64,000 nt of DNA from Quillaja saponaria. Its lineage: Eukaryota; Streptophyta; Magnoliopsida; Fabales; Quillajaceae. The position numbers were made by a program, and so were the translations under genes. Every line of letters begins with the position of its first letter. Position 1 is the first letter of the stretch. The stretch is from the NCBI GenBank assembly GCA_029379385.1, contig CM055612.1:18910001-18974000 (forward strand), written 5' to 3'. The notes below the pieces were generated by a model. The model searched no databases. It saw only the letters and a list, made by a program, of their open reading frames with translations, and was not told the DNA's origin. Shown here piece after piece: positions 34,600 through 45,600 of this stretch.

Positions 34600-37508
34600 C
34601 CACATGGTGGGCAACCTAATTACATTTCCGATAAACAAATAAAAAGGAACAACATAAACCACCAGCTAACTGAGTAATGCCATCTAGCACCACATTTGCA
34701 GCCGGTGAACAATCAATCTTCAAATTCACATCTTCAATGACTAGCTTAGCATCCCCTTCAAGTACCATAGTAGAATAGTGGAAATCCAGGCACTTCTGCA
34801 CCACATTGGAATAGTGGACATCCAGGCACTTCTGTATGGTTGCTCTTAAGGCCAAGCATTCCAACATAAATGGAGATGTAACACCAGGCACCAAGGACCC
34901 TTGAGCATGTTGAATTTCTCCCATTTGGTTGTGAATAACATATCCAATGCTACCCATCTGTTCACTGGTGCCTGCATCAAAATTGGCTTTAAGAACACCA
35001 TGAGGAGGAGGAGTCCAGGAGGCAGAAGTACTGCTTGACGTTTGAGGCTGATGGTGAGTCACTATAGTTGCATGCATAAAACTCTGAAAATCCATAACTG
35101 CCTTTGAAACGATGTCACGTGGGCTCCAGGTAATATTGTTAAAGATTTTATCGTTCCTTGCCTTCCATATTCTCCAAAGGCAGTGACAAAAACAATGGAA
35201 GGGCTTCACCATGATTAGTCATTCCTTTAAACACTAAGAATATGCACCCACCATTCTTGAGCTGTAGTACTACATTAGAAAGATTTAAAACCAAGGGAGC
35301 TCTGTTCCAGATTTGTAAAACAAAGGAACAAGAGCTAAACAAATACATGATGGTTTCCTGTCCAGTGCCACACAAAAAACATGAATCATCCACGAGGTTG
35401 CTTCGTTCACACAGACTAGCCTTGACAGCTAAACTTCCATAGTTCCATGCATCTTCCTCCAGAGAAATGACTGTACTTTCTCGGGAATGTTAGCCACCAA
35501 AATTGAACTCCAATTAAACTGGTGAACGTTATTATTAACATAAACCCCCATACACACTTAATTGGTATCCTGATGAAACTGTATACATACCTCGAGGGTT
35601 GAAATGGCATACGAATTTATCTTGGGCACCCGTTTGTGAGATAGGCATGGCCAACACTAAGTTAGGATCCAGCGAGCTTCTCTAATGTTTAGTCCTAAAC
35701 CATTTCCAACTTGCCATCTGGCTCCTTTTTCAAGTATTTCCAAACCTGAAAGAATGCTTCTCCAGCCCCACGAAGGATTAGATCCTTGGTGGGCATTGAG
35801 GAATGTTGTGTAAGGAAAATATTTGCTCTTAAAAAGCCTTTAAAATAAGCTATCATTACCCTTAACCAACCTCCAGCCTTGCTAGCATTGATAAATTGAG
35901 TTTCTCAAGATCTTTGAACTCCAAACCTCCATTTTTCTTAGTAATACACATTGATTTCCAGCTCACCCAATGTATTGTCCTTTGAACATCATGTTGACTC
36001 TACCAAAACTTGGCCACCAAACTACTAATCTCTCTGCATAAGGTTTTTGGGAGTCAAAAGCATGCCATATTGTAAATTGGTATAGCAGTTGCAACTGACT
36101 TAATTAGCACTTCTTTACCAGCTAATGATAAGGACTTAAACTTCCAACCTTGGAGCTTTTTGGCCACTTTCTCCTTCACTTTACGGAATGTATCACATTT
36201 TGATTTAGTCACAAAAGCTAGAAGACCTAAATATTTGTCTTGGCATCCTATTCGGCCAATATTCAGCCTCTGTGATAAAGAAAGCCGTAATCCATGTGGT
36301 GTGTCTAGCTAAAGAGCAAAGATGATTTCAATTAATTGATCCTTTGCCCACTAGTTGCTTCATATTGATGAAGAATAGTTAAAATCTGATCACATTCTTG
36401 TAGCGTTGCATGGATAAAGAAAATGGAGTCATAAGCAAATAGAAGATGGTTGATAGAGGGACACCTTGGGGTGATTTTCAGACCATGCAACCTACTGGAT
36501 CTCTCAGCTTTAAAATAGATAAACCTTCTGCACAAATCAAAAATAGGTAGGGAAAGAGGGTCTCCTTGATGAAGCCTTCTGTGTGGTTTAAAAAAACGAT
36601 GTGTTTCACCGTCAATAGAAACGAAGTAGGATAACGTGGTAACCAATTCCATAAATTAATTTGACCCATCGTGTAGAAAACCCCAATTTAAGAAGTATTC
36701 CTTCCAAAAAATCTCATTCCACTCGATCATAAGCTTTGTTCATATCCACCTTGCTAGCCATGTCAAATTTTGTACCTCTTTTCTTTGCTTTCAGAGCGTT
36801 CATAAGTTAATGTGCAACTAGGATATTGTCTGATATAAGTCTTCCTTTCAAAAAAGCACTATAATTATGGCTTATTAGAACTCCCATGATATTCTTGAGC
36901 CGATTCACCAAAGTTTTTAAGTTAATCTTGTAGAAAGCATAGCAGAAACTAATTGGTCGCAATTGAGTCATATCCGTTGGAGGAGTTATTTTAGGAATCA
37001 GGACTATCACAGTATGGTTGAAGTTGCGTAACATCTTTCCATGTTGGAAAACATCTTTTACGGCCGAACATACATCCTTGCCAATGATCTCCTAATAACA
37101 ATGAATTTTTTTTTTTTTCCTATTAATCCATCATCACCTGGAGCACTAGGTAGGATTGATTGAAAAAGCTGGTTGCTTAATGTCATTGTCACTGATTGGC
37201 TTCATTAAACGTCTGTTCATATTTACTGTCACCTTACGAGTCACTTCATTCAAGATTGCATCCTTTCCGGGGGAGCCATTAGATTCAAAGAGTTCAGTAA
37301 AATACTTAACTGCCACTTCAGCAATGCTTCGTCTATCAAAGACAACTTGGCCATCATTGTTTTGTAAATGAGCAATCGAACTCGTCTTCCTCCTTTGGGC
37401 TCTATTTGTTGGTTTACTTTTTGTTATCTTTTTTTTAATCCCTTGGAAGCATGATTCTCGATCTCCATATAATCCAGAAAAAATAAAATAAAAAAGTTTG
37501 TATAACAT
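34600..37508 (-). pseudogene. LINE ORF2: reverse transcriptase, zf-RVT and RNase H
   Basis: Read right to left: linker (SIAEVAVKYFTELFESNG, about 37310); RT finger/palm (VIVLIPKITPPTDMTQLRPI, then SFCYAFYKI, about 37015-36930; FLKGRLISDNILVAH); RT palm (LHQGDPLSLPIFDLC, about 36570) and HLLFAYDSIFF (about 36420), where the catalytic FADD has become FAYD; thumb (KKLQGWKFKSLSL, about 36160); zf-RVT (CFLCGTGQETIMYLFSSC, about 35380); RNase H from ANFDAGTSEQMGSIGYVIHN (about 34990) with acidic residues at MLECLALRA and LEGDAKLVIED. Stops and shifts separate the blocks. An intact ORF2 copies LINE RNA into a chromosomal nick; loss of the first FADD aspartate alone would kill it. Confidence 0.85.
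34773..34835. repeat. 36-bp in-frame tandem duplication in the LINE RNase H domain
   Basis: GAATAGTGGAAATCCAGGCA at 34773 recurs as GAATAGTGGACATCCAGGCA at 34809. The protein repeats twelve residues, CLDVHYSNVVQK then CLDFHYSTMVLE, keeping the frame open. Confidence 0.9.
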
Positions 37509-37600
37509 CCCAACTCATCTTTTTTTAATCTCTTGGAAGCATGGTTCTCTCTCCATTTAATCCACCAAAAAAAAAATAATAATAATAATAAAAAATAAAA
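37425..37600. repeat. Tandem duplication of about 90-100 bp at the LINE 5' side
   Basis: CTTTTTTTTAATCCCTTGGAAGC-like sequence near 37427 and CTTTTTTTAATCTCTTGGAA near 37519 each lead to GCATGRTTCTC, CTCCATxTAATCCA and an A-rich stretch. The second copy ends in an A-run with (AAT)n. It repeats the HASKGLKK / CFQGIKKK part of the minus-strand frame. Confidence 0.75.
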
Positions 37601-38780
37601 ACGGATAACATTCCAACAACCCATGCCAGAGCGAGGCACGAGTCTCCCCACTAGTATTAATGTATATTAGGGCTGTTAGTAACTTACACACAAATATGTG
37701 TAAGTTAACAATGTTTATGTGTTTATATATATAGATAATAAACCCAACATTCTCATTTATAAATTAGAGCCAATTATATTTTATTATTATAAATTATTAC
37801 TCATTTTACAATAGTTTTTATGAACCATTTAATCAGAAACATAATCTTTTATTTGAATCATAATTAGCAAATAGTTCTCAATTATCTAAAATATTTATTA
37901 ATCTAAAATATTATTGTTATAAGTTTTTAATGTCTTTTCTATTTTTATATATTTTTAATCACATTGAACACTTTGTGTTTTGATTCTATTTTAGTATATA
38001 ATATATTATATATTTGATAATATTTTAATTCATATATGTTAAATTGGATCATTATAGATAGTTCAATTGGTTAAAAAAAAAATAAAAGAAGAAAAAAGAG
38101 AGGAATTAAAAAGACATTAGAAAATTTATAACAATGTTAATTTAATATTTTTTGAGTTAATTTGTAAGATTTAAAAGTTATTTTGGATGATCGGGGTTAT
38201 TTGTCTATGATAACTTAAACAATAGAATTATGTATCTAATTCAATAATTAATGAGAGTTATTACAAAATGAACGACACTTGAAAATAATTTTTTTTTCTT
38301 TCCCCTCCCATTATGCTTCCAGAAATTCGCTAACTCTCTTCTATATCTCCTCTCTCATCAGTTTTCAGGAATTCAAAGAAGTGCATGACTGGCTTCAATA
38401 GCAGATGGAGCAAATGTGCTAATAAATTTGTTCAGAATTGTGCAAAGAGTAGAGCGATTATGGAGAGAATTCATAAAAATCTGGGAGCCAAATCTAAGAG
38501 GCTTTCTCTCAAATTCTAACTAACTTAAATTTCAAAATTTATAGTCTAGCTCATTGTGCTCATAAGAAAATAATTAGTGCACAATTAGGAACCATAAAAG
38601 ATCAATCTTGAATCTTTCCTTTGATCAATTTCCTAGAAATCACTACTAATTTGCCGTTCTACAACTTCAGGGGAGAGGAGAGATGGGCAAGAGAGAGACA
38701 TGCAGTTAAAATGTTATGGATGATGAGTTATAAATAGTTTGAGCAATTCAAAAGTGGACAATATAATGAAAGTTTTCCAT
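37601..38780. other. Intergenic
   Basis: AT-rich, no gene. 38290-38720 is less AT-rich but contains no frame or motif that I recognise. Confidence 0.5.
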
Positions 38781-40420
38781 TTTTTTTATTTTTATTTTTT
38801 TGTTGAAAGGAATTGCATTAAAAGATTAATGAGTACGAGTTCTGCCTATGCCTGAGGCATTAAAGTCTAAGAGATTACAGATGGGATCCGAAGGTTCATC
38901 AAAAACAGTAAAGCTGTAACTTAAACTACAAGCCATAGAACATCCTAAATTATCCAAAGCGTCAGCCCTCAGCAATGCGTTGGCTTCCCAGAAAATGTGC
39001 TTAACTCTAGTCTGGCATAACTTCGTCAAGAAGCACCACTAATCACAGATAATGCAATATATAATATCATTATTACAATCCGAGCCATTAACTAGTTCCA
39101 CAACAGCATCTGAATCCATATCCATTTCAAGGTTTTGAATCCTAAGATTGGTATCCAGTTGCAGACCATCCCTCAGGCCCCATCATTGAAGGCAGTTAAG
39201 AAACAACACTAGCATTAGACAGACGTGGCTGATATGCGAATGTTGACATGGATGACAGGTCTATCTCTCCTAGCCCACTTGCAGGGAATTTGGAAAAATA
39301 CCTTGGTGTGCCTTTAATCAAACCATAACAGAATTTCTAAGGCTACTTATAATGAAGTGTGTCAGATTAAACTCGTAGTTGGAAGATGTATCTGCTTTCC
39401 ATGGCTGGCAGGGTTACTCTCTTACAGGCTTTTTTCTCTGCCACGTCAGTCTATACTTTACAAAAAACAATGATTCCTAAATGCATTTGTGATTGTATTT
39501 ACAAGCTTTAGAGTAGGTTCTTATCATAAGAAGGAAAAAAAATGCATTTGGTTAACTGGAAAACTATTTGTCTGCCTACGAAGAGGGAGGTTTGGGTTAA
39601 AAAATATGCATGATGTTAATTTAGTTTTGTTAGCAAAGCTTGCTTGGGGATTGCTTTCTAATCAGAAGTCACTTTGGGCTCAGTTACTGTCTGATAAGTA
39701 TCTTCATGGGAATGATATGCTTGAGTTAGTGCTAAACCTCAGAGTTGCTATATCTGGAATAATATTCGTAAAGGTAAGAAAATTCTTTTTCAAAGGTCTA
39801 AATGATGTTTGAGAGATGGTTCTAAGATCCGTTTCTAGCATGATACCTGCTGTGAGAACCTTTCCTTAAAGGATTTTACTATTAACCAAATTCCTGAAGG
39901 ATTTGGTAGTTTGCTTGTTTAGCATTTTATTTGCAAGGAGGATTGGTATGTTAGCTTATTTGAAAATCTTTTCCTGGGCATATCACTAAATAATCCTTTG
40001 AGTTCCCACTAATTTGTTCTTTGCTTTAAAAGATAGAAGAATCTAGAGACTCACTCCTAAAAATATGTTATTATTTCTGATGCTTAAGCTCTTTGGAGTT
40101 CTCAGCTGGTTCATAAAAATCTTGTTAAACTTTTTGAAGTTAATTTCTTGGAATAGCCCTGTTGTTGGATGGATTATTTATATTTTAACATTTCAAAAGT
40201 TCTAATATTAAGCCTTTATCAAGAGCACAATTATTTTGAATAGTCGGTTCTCCTTCCCCTTTTACATTACAATTGTCTCAAAATTGCAAGAGTGCTGGTT
40301 TCTCCTGAAAGTATACATCATAGCTGAAGGGAATGATAGAAACAATTGTTAGCAACTCTTATTGATCTTCTTATCGTTTATGGACCTTAATCTGGATTGT
40401 GTCATAATTCCTCATCAAGT
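38781..40420. mobile_element. Second LINE with inverted 5' part (twin-priming structure)
   Basis: The minus strand has a LINE 3' end: poly-A (T-rich run 38781-38801) after TTTAATGCAATTCCTTTCAA, preceded by an RNase H piece (38826-39200: GLQLDTNLRIQNLEMDMDSD, then TRVKHIFWEANALLRADAL). From about 39280 the plus strand carries the part of ORF2 that should come before RNase H: GNLEKYLGVPLIKP, then KMYLLSMAGRVTLLQAFFSA, KNMHDVNLVLLAKLAWGLLS and LWAQLLSDKYLHGNDML, followed by decayed zf-RVT-like sequence to about 40400. Its 5' end faces the break near 39200-39280, exactly the arrangement produced by twin priming. Both parts are full of stops. Two unrelated fragments remain possible. Confidence 0.7.
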
Positions 40421-40977
40421 ATAAGCTCATATTTTGAAATTATCTGCCATTTGTAGGCTGCAAAAAGCCTCATTACTTTTATGGCTTATTTGTTGTAGAT
40501 TACGTTTTCTTTTAGATGGTATCATATAGAATTTATATAAGCATAAGAAATTGCCAGCAAATAAGCTTAGATTTGTGAGATTGATTGAAAGGAGATAGAT
40601 AATCAATAAAAATAATCCAAACCTTTGACTTTCTATAAGGCTAAATCGGTTGCTCATCTTCGCTGGCTTATTCTCGCGCACAGGTACAAGCACAAAGAGA
40701 TGGAGATTTGTGAGTAGAAACTAGAGGAGCATCTACGTTGTTGTTGCAGTACATCTTTGTTGTTGTTGTTGTTGTTGTTGTAGAGGTAAGAAGAAGAATG
40801 GGGATTGGGAGGAATGAGATGAGACAAAGTCGCATCAATAAAAAGCAAGTCATGGGCAGAGGCCATACTGTGGGATCATGGCAAAAAAATTGGGTATTCC
40901 TCAAATCAAGGGAAATCAGTTCCCCCAAATTAATCAAGGAAAATCATCATTCCATACTAGCCAAAGCCCTCAACCCA
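40421..40977. other. Intergenic with (TTG)n microsatellite
   Basis: About eight TTG units at 40757-40780. The frames here are low-complexity. 40421-40690 may still be degraded LINE sequence (ICCRLRFLLDG-like), not certain. Confidence 0.4.
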
Positions 40978-41732
40978 GTTATTATAACCCGATATCGTAA
41001 CGTGGAGTTTTAGATATAATGTGTAAATTTTAGTTATAAAATAACAAAAACATGAATAAATTAAATATGTTATAACTTGATATTTTAGTGGATGTTTTAA
41101 ACTTTTTGTGTACAACTTGTTGTTGTAAAATAAACAAAAAGTGTGACCAAGTAAATTAAAGTGATTGAATAATTACTATATATATATATCAAGATTTAAT
41201 TTCTACCACAAGTTAACATGTTTTCTTTGACCCTATTTTTTTAAACTTTGTTTCCTCCCTTTTTATTATTTATTTATTTTTCCTTTCCTTTCCTTTCCAT
41301 TTTTGGTTAGCTGAGTACCTCTTTTTTTTTTCTCTCCACCGCCACACTAGTTTCTTCCCTTGTTTCGGCTGGTTCTAGAGAACCCTAGCATTTCTCAAAT
41401 TCAGTCGTGAGCACCATCCTCCTCCCTTATAGAATGAACCTCCTAATGTTTTCACATATCTTGAATAAGTACCTTATTAGCATTAAGCTTTTTGCACAGT
41501 TATGCTGCATAACTTCAATGAATCCTCTTGAATCAACCTTAGCTATGATCTCCCTATGTCCACATTCTCATGCAATCATTAACCCCATCCTTCATTCCCA
41601 TTATTTTGTACGAAAATAAAAGTACTAGCCTAGATTTCTGTCATATCCAATCAAACCACCATCTATCATTCTAGAAAAGTCCAGCTACACTTGCAAGCCC
41701 TAGATTCCCCTGGTACTCATAGAGTATATGGT

Positions 41733-41758
41733 TTGCTCACTGAGTCCTTGTGACTCAC
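41733..41758. promoter_or_regulatory. 26-bp conserved motif with TGAGTC/GACTCA dyad (left copy)
   Basis: It contains CTGAGTCCTTGTGACTCAC, a six-base inverted repeat with a five-base loop, and TGACTCA, a GCN4/AP-1-like bZIP core. The inverted partner is at 42352-42377. A regulatory role is inference only. Confidence 0.3.
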
Positions 41759-42351
41759 ATCTTTCTCTATTGTTTTTTTACTATCAAGAAAACACAATTT
41801 GTTGAGTCAGGATTTGCTAACTACCGACAATGTTGCGACAATGTATATCCCGGAGTCACATATTTGAAACTAATAAGGCATTTATGCATTGTTATGTATA
41901 TTGAGTTAACTTTGGTAACTTGATGTGTTGTTAAAAGCAGAACTCCTCTATGTACTTTGATACTATAGTTTACTATTGTCTTGTAATCAGGCTACTTATG
42001 TATGTACTATAGAGCATGTTCCACTATACAGGGAACCTTTGTCGAATTTTTAGAAATTATCTTATGTTTAATAACTAGTCATGAGTTTATTTTAATTCAG
42101 TAAAGTTTTCTTAATTTAATTGTAATCTATTCAAGAGTCATTTGTGTTAAGTAACTGTAAATTCAGGGTTACAGGATTTGATTATCCATTCCTCCAGCCA
42201 GTTATACTTTTATTTAAAGGTGTGACACATCCCTTGGCTTCAAGGTAGTGATCTCGGTGAATAACTTTCCGCAGCACTATTAGGGCAAGTGAGATTTCGA
42301 TCGATGACGTTTGCTGAGATCCTAATACTATAAAAAATTTACAAACGGAGA

Positions 42352-42377
42352 GTGAGTCATAAAGACTCAGTGAGCAA
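42352..42377. promoter_or_regulatory. 26-bp conserved motif with TGAGTC/GACTCA dyad (right copy)
   Basis: GTGAGTCATAAAGACTCAGT and the following GAGCAA; 24 of 26 bases match the reverse complement of the left copy. The TGAGTCA core and the six-base dyad are kept although the flanks have diverged. Confidence 0.3.
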
Positions 42378-42670
42378 AAAATGTAATCAAAGGATACTAG
42401 TATCAATCAACATATAATATAAAACACATAGATCGAATATTCGTATCTTATCATGAATTACAAAAATAACTCAACTTTATAGGTACATAGATATAGAAAG
42501 TGTAAAATTTAACAAACAGAACTCATGGAATACAATATACAAACAAGTTAATCAAGGCATGCAAACAAATCAATCAAAGCACACAAAAAGAGCTTAATCT
42601 GAATAACTCAGCACCTGCACACCAAATACACATTCTCATCAGGGCATTTTTGCTCTTGCACAACAAGAAT

Positions 42671-45600
42671 ATACATAATCTTCTCACATATCCTCCCCGA
42701 GGTGAGTTACTAGATTGTTTTTAATCAAATATGAAATAAACAAAGCAAATGTATCCTAGATGCACCTGGATTTTATATCGTATGTAAAAATCATTTCATT
42801 GGCCCTTACCAAACACAAACAAAGTTTCACATAAATACACAATACAACAAAACTAGTGTTAACAACATAGCACTTTCATTACTTAATCCAATCAAGGCAC
42901 GAAATATTCATATTGAGAACTATTTATTTTTATACACCTATACACAAAACATATATACACAACCCACTAGCAAGCAAAGGATATCATTTTTCACTCACAA
43001 GGTTATGGATTTTGCTCGTCGCTCCCTCTTGAGTTCATGTGTGTCGTTGAATCAACAATATGCTACGAAGCTGAAAAACATATTTATAAGTATTACTTAT
43101 TTTATAGATTCATAGTTTATAATCCCCTAATTACTAAAACTTATATATATATATATATATATAAATATATTATATAAACTTTCATGCATTTCTTTGAAAT
43201 TAATTCTTCTAAGGTATTTTAACAAATATCTTGAAGACAACTTTAATTCCATTTCATGTATATATATATTATATATATGCATACCAAGAAAATCATCACT
43301 AATCCATTAATTCATCACTACTCACCTTACAAGCATAAAATTCAAGTTAAGTTAATCATTTAAAATTAATTAAGAGCTTGAATTATATAATTACAATATC
43401 AATCCAACCAAGTTCCAAGATTCCTCTTCATTAATCACTTAACCAACAATTCTTTACTTTATGTTCTTGAACTTTTTATTCAAATTCAAATAACCCTAAC
43501 TACAAAGATTTGAATATACCAAGTTTAATTCCTTACCTTGCAACTAGCTTTTTTTAGGCATTTTGTCAAACATCTTAAGGGAAACTACTTTCATTTCTTG
43601 TATACATATATTCCTACCAATAGAACCTTAATCCATTAAATTAACATTACCTATAATTCCAACATTAGCTTTAAAGTTAAATTACTCATTTAAGAGCTAC
43701 TAAGAGCTTGGATTATGGAGATTTAATAAGAAACCAACACCGAATCCTCCATTAACATAATTACCAAACTTATGATTACCCTTAACACCACTCTTTTATT
43801 CAACTCCCACTCAAGGTTTTACATCAAATTTTCATACAAAGACCAAAAGAATGACAACTAGCTTCAAGAAAGCGAGAAAGCGAGAAAGCGAGAACCTTAA
43901 TAGAAACAAAGGTTATTGAAAACTAACCTATAAGAAAAACAACAATAAGCTTGAAGGAAGAGAGTTGAAGCTGTTGCCACCGATGGTTGAAGAAAAAAAA
44001 CTAAGATTCAACATCACTTGAAAGGCCAAAATAAAAGGAGAAGCCTAGTATTATGAACTGGCTCCCATAAAACCAAAACAAGGTAGCTAGAAGCTCATGG
44101 CCAAGGGCTATTGTCACGGCCAGAAGGGAGTTAAAGGAAGATTTGCTACTTCCCACGATTCCAACCTAACACAACAGAGATCACGTCCAATAAAAGGCAA
44201 CAATCACAACCAAAGCTCCTCAAAAAATAGATGATATATCTCTTAGGGGGCTACTGATAGTTCAACCTAGCTGCCACAAGAATTACCATTAACAAACACA
44301 CACACACAGCTAAAGGAAAGGGAAGAAATTAACTTGTCAAGCAAGGAAGGAGAGCTCAAACTCTCGGCTAAGCAAAGGAGGAATGAAGGCTTTGGAACAG
44401 AGGATAAGGCGGTGAATAAGCAAACAAGAAAGAAAAAAAAAAGTTCAAATAAGGTAAGTATTAGCCAAAAAGGGAGGAAATAAGACAATATAAAAATAGG
44501 GTCAAAGTCAAAGTAATATAAAGTTGCTGTGTACATGTTTTCTTGTTATGTATATATATATATATATGCACACGTATAATTATATTCCTTATTTATTTAA
44601 CTTGTTTGTGTATTTAGTTATTTTTATAATTAAAAGTTACATATTATATCTAAAATTTGACTTTACGATATTAAGTTATAACAACATTAAATGACAATTT
44701 TATCCTTATATTAAATGACTTTTATAATCTTTTACACCTTAAATGATAATTTTATCCTTATTATTCTCCCTCTTCTTATTATTATTATTTTTTCACATTG
44801 TAAATGAATGTACCCTTATTTTAACCTAAAATATTATATATTTTCACCCTTGGAAAGACATTTTTTACCCTTATTTCTTTCTACATCTTAAATGATAATT
44901 TTTCTCTCTCATCTATTTTCTACACCTTAAATGACACTTTTATTTTCATTTAACCTACAATATTATATATTTCTCACACTTTAAACACAAGCTTATCCTT
45001 ATTATTTTTCCCACCTTATTTATGATTTTACGCTTGTTTATTTATACTAAAAAATTTCTTAATTTGGTAATTTAGAAATATTATTTCATGCCATGTTTTG
45101 AGAATTCTTTTAATTATGAGACCATAAATATTTTTTTATATATAATTGCTGAATTTTTATTTATTTATTTATTTATTATTTTTTTTTTTGTAGCATGCAT
45201 ATCTCATATTTACTCTTGTTTGAAATTTAAGCATGTGTTTTCTGACTATTTTTGTTGAACATTATGCATTACAATATTAAGTTCCATATGCTTAATTTCA
45301 ATAATGAGTTATCAAATTATAGTTGGATGTGTGTTTAATAAAAGGATCCAGTAAAAACATAAATGTCACTGGACATTAATCATTTTTACCTTGATAATAA
45401 TAATTTCAATTAACAAATTATGATATCTATAAAAAAAAATTGAAAATGAAATAAATTTTTTTATATGTTCCAATAAGAGAATTGAAAGGATATTGATAAT
45501 ACAATATTGTACTAATCCAATAATATTATTACACGTAACATGGTCAAGATATATCAGACTAATCTGAACTATAACTGTCACTATTAATATCCTATTAATA

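Larger units (their letters stand above)
34464..37520 (-). mobile_element. LINE (plant L1-type) non-LTR retrotransposon, 5'-truncated and decayed
   Basis: The minus strand carries ORF2 domains in order from right to left and ends in a poly-A (poly-T at 34468-34477 on the plus strand) after ATGAAATTTGCTATCTTCGT, which resembles plant LINE 3' ends. The upstream endonuclease and ORF1 are not seen, so the copy is 5'-truncated near 37.5 kb or runs into the duplicated sequence there. I could not match a target duplication. Confidence 0.85.
40978..42377. repeat. Inverted copy of a noncoding repeat (left arm) and hairpin motif
   Basis: On the minus strand this region matches DNA at 42352-44690 read on the plus strand. 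Matching landmarks: GTTATAAC...GATATCGTAACGTGGAGTTTT (40978-41015) against TATCGTAAAGTCAAATTTT (minus of about 44650-44690); CTTTGACCCTATTTTTTTAA (41226) and TTTCCTCCCTTTTT (about 41250) against minus of 44480-44520; and a 26-bp motif at 41733-41758 against 42352-42377 with two mismatches. The arms differ greatly in length and the match is patchy, so this is an old inverted pair, not a fresh palindrome. Confidence 0.55.

Noticed and set aside
44267..44536. Leucine/phenylalanine-rich open frame, conserved in the second unit (49695-49895)
   Set aside because: Conservation follows from the recent duplication; a one-base insertion breaks it in unit B, and the composition is that of reverse-read purine-rich DNA.
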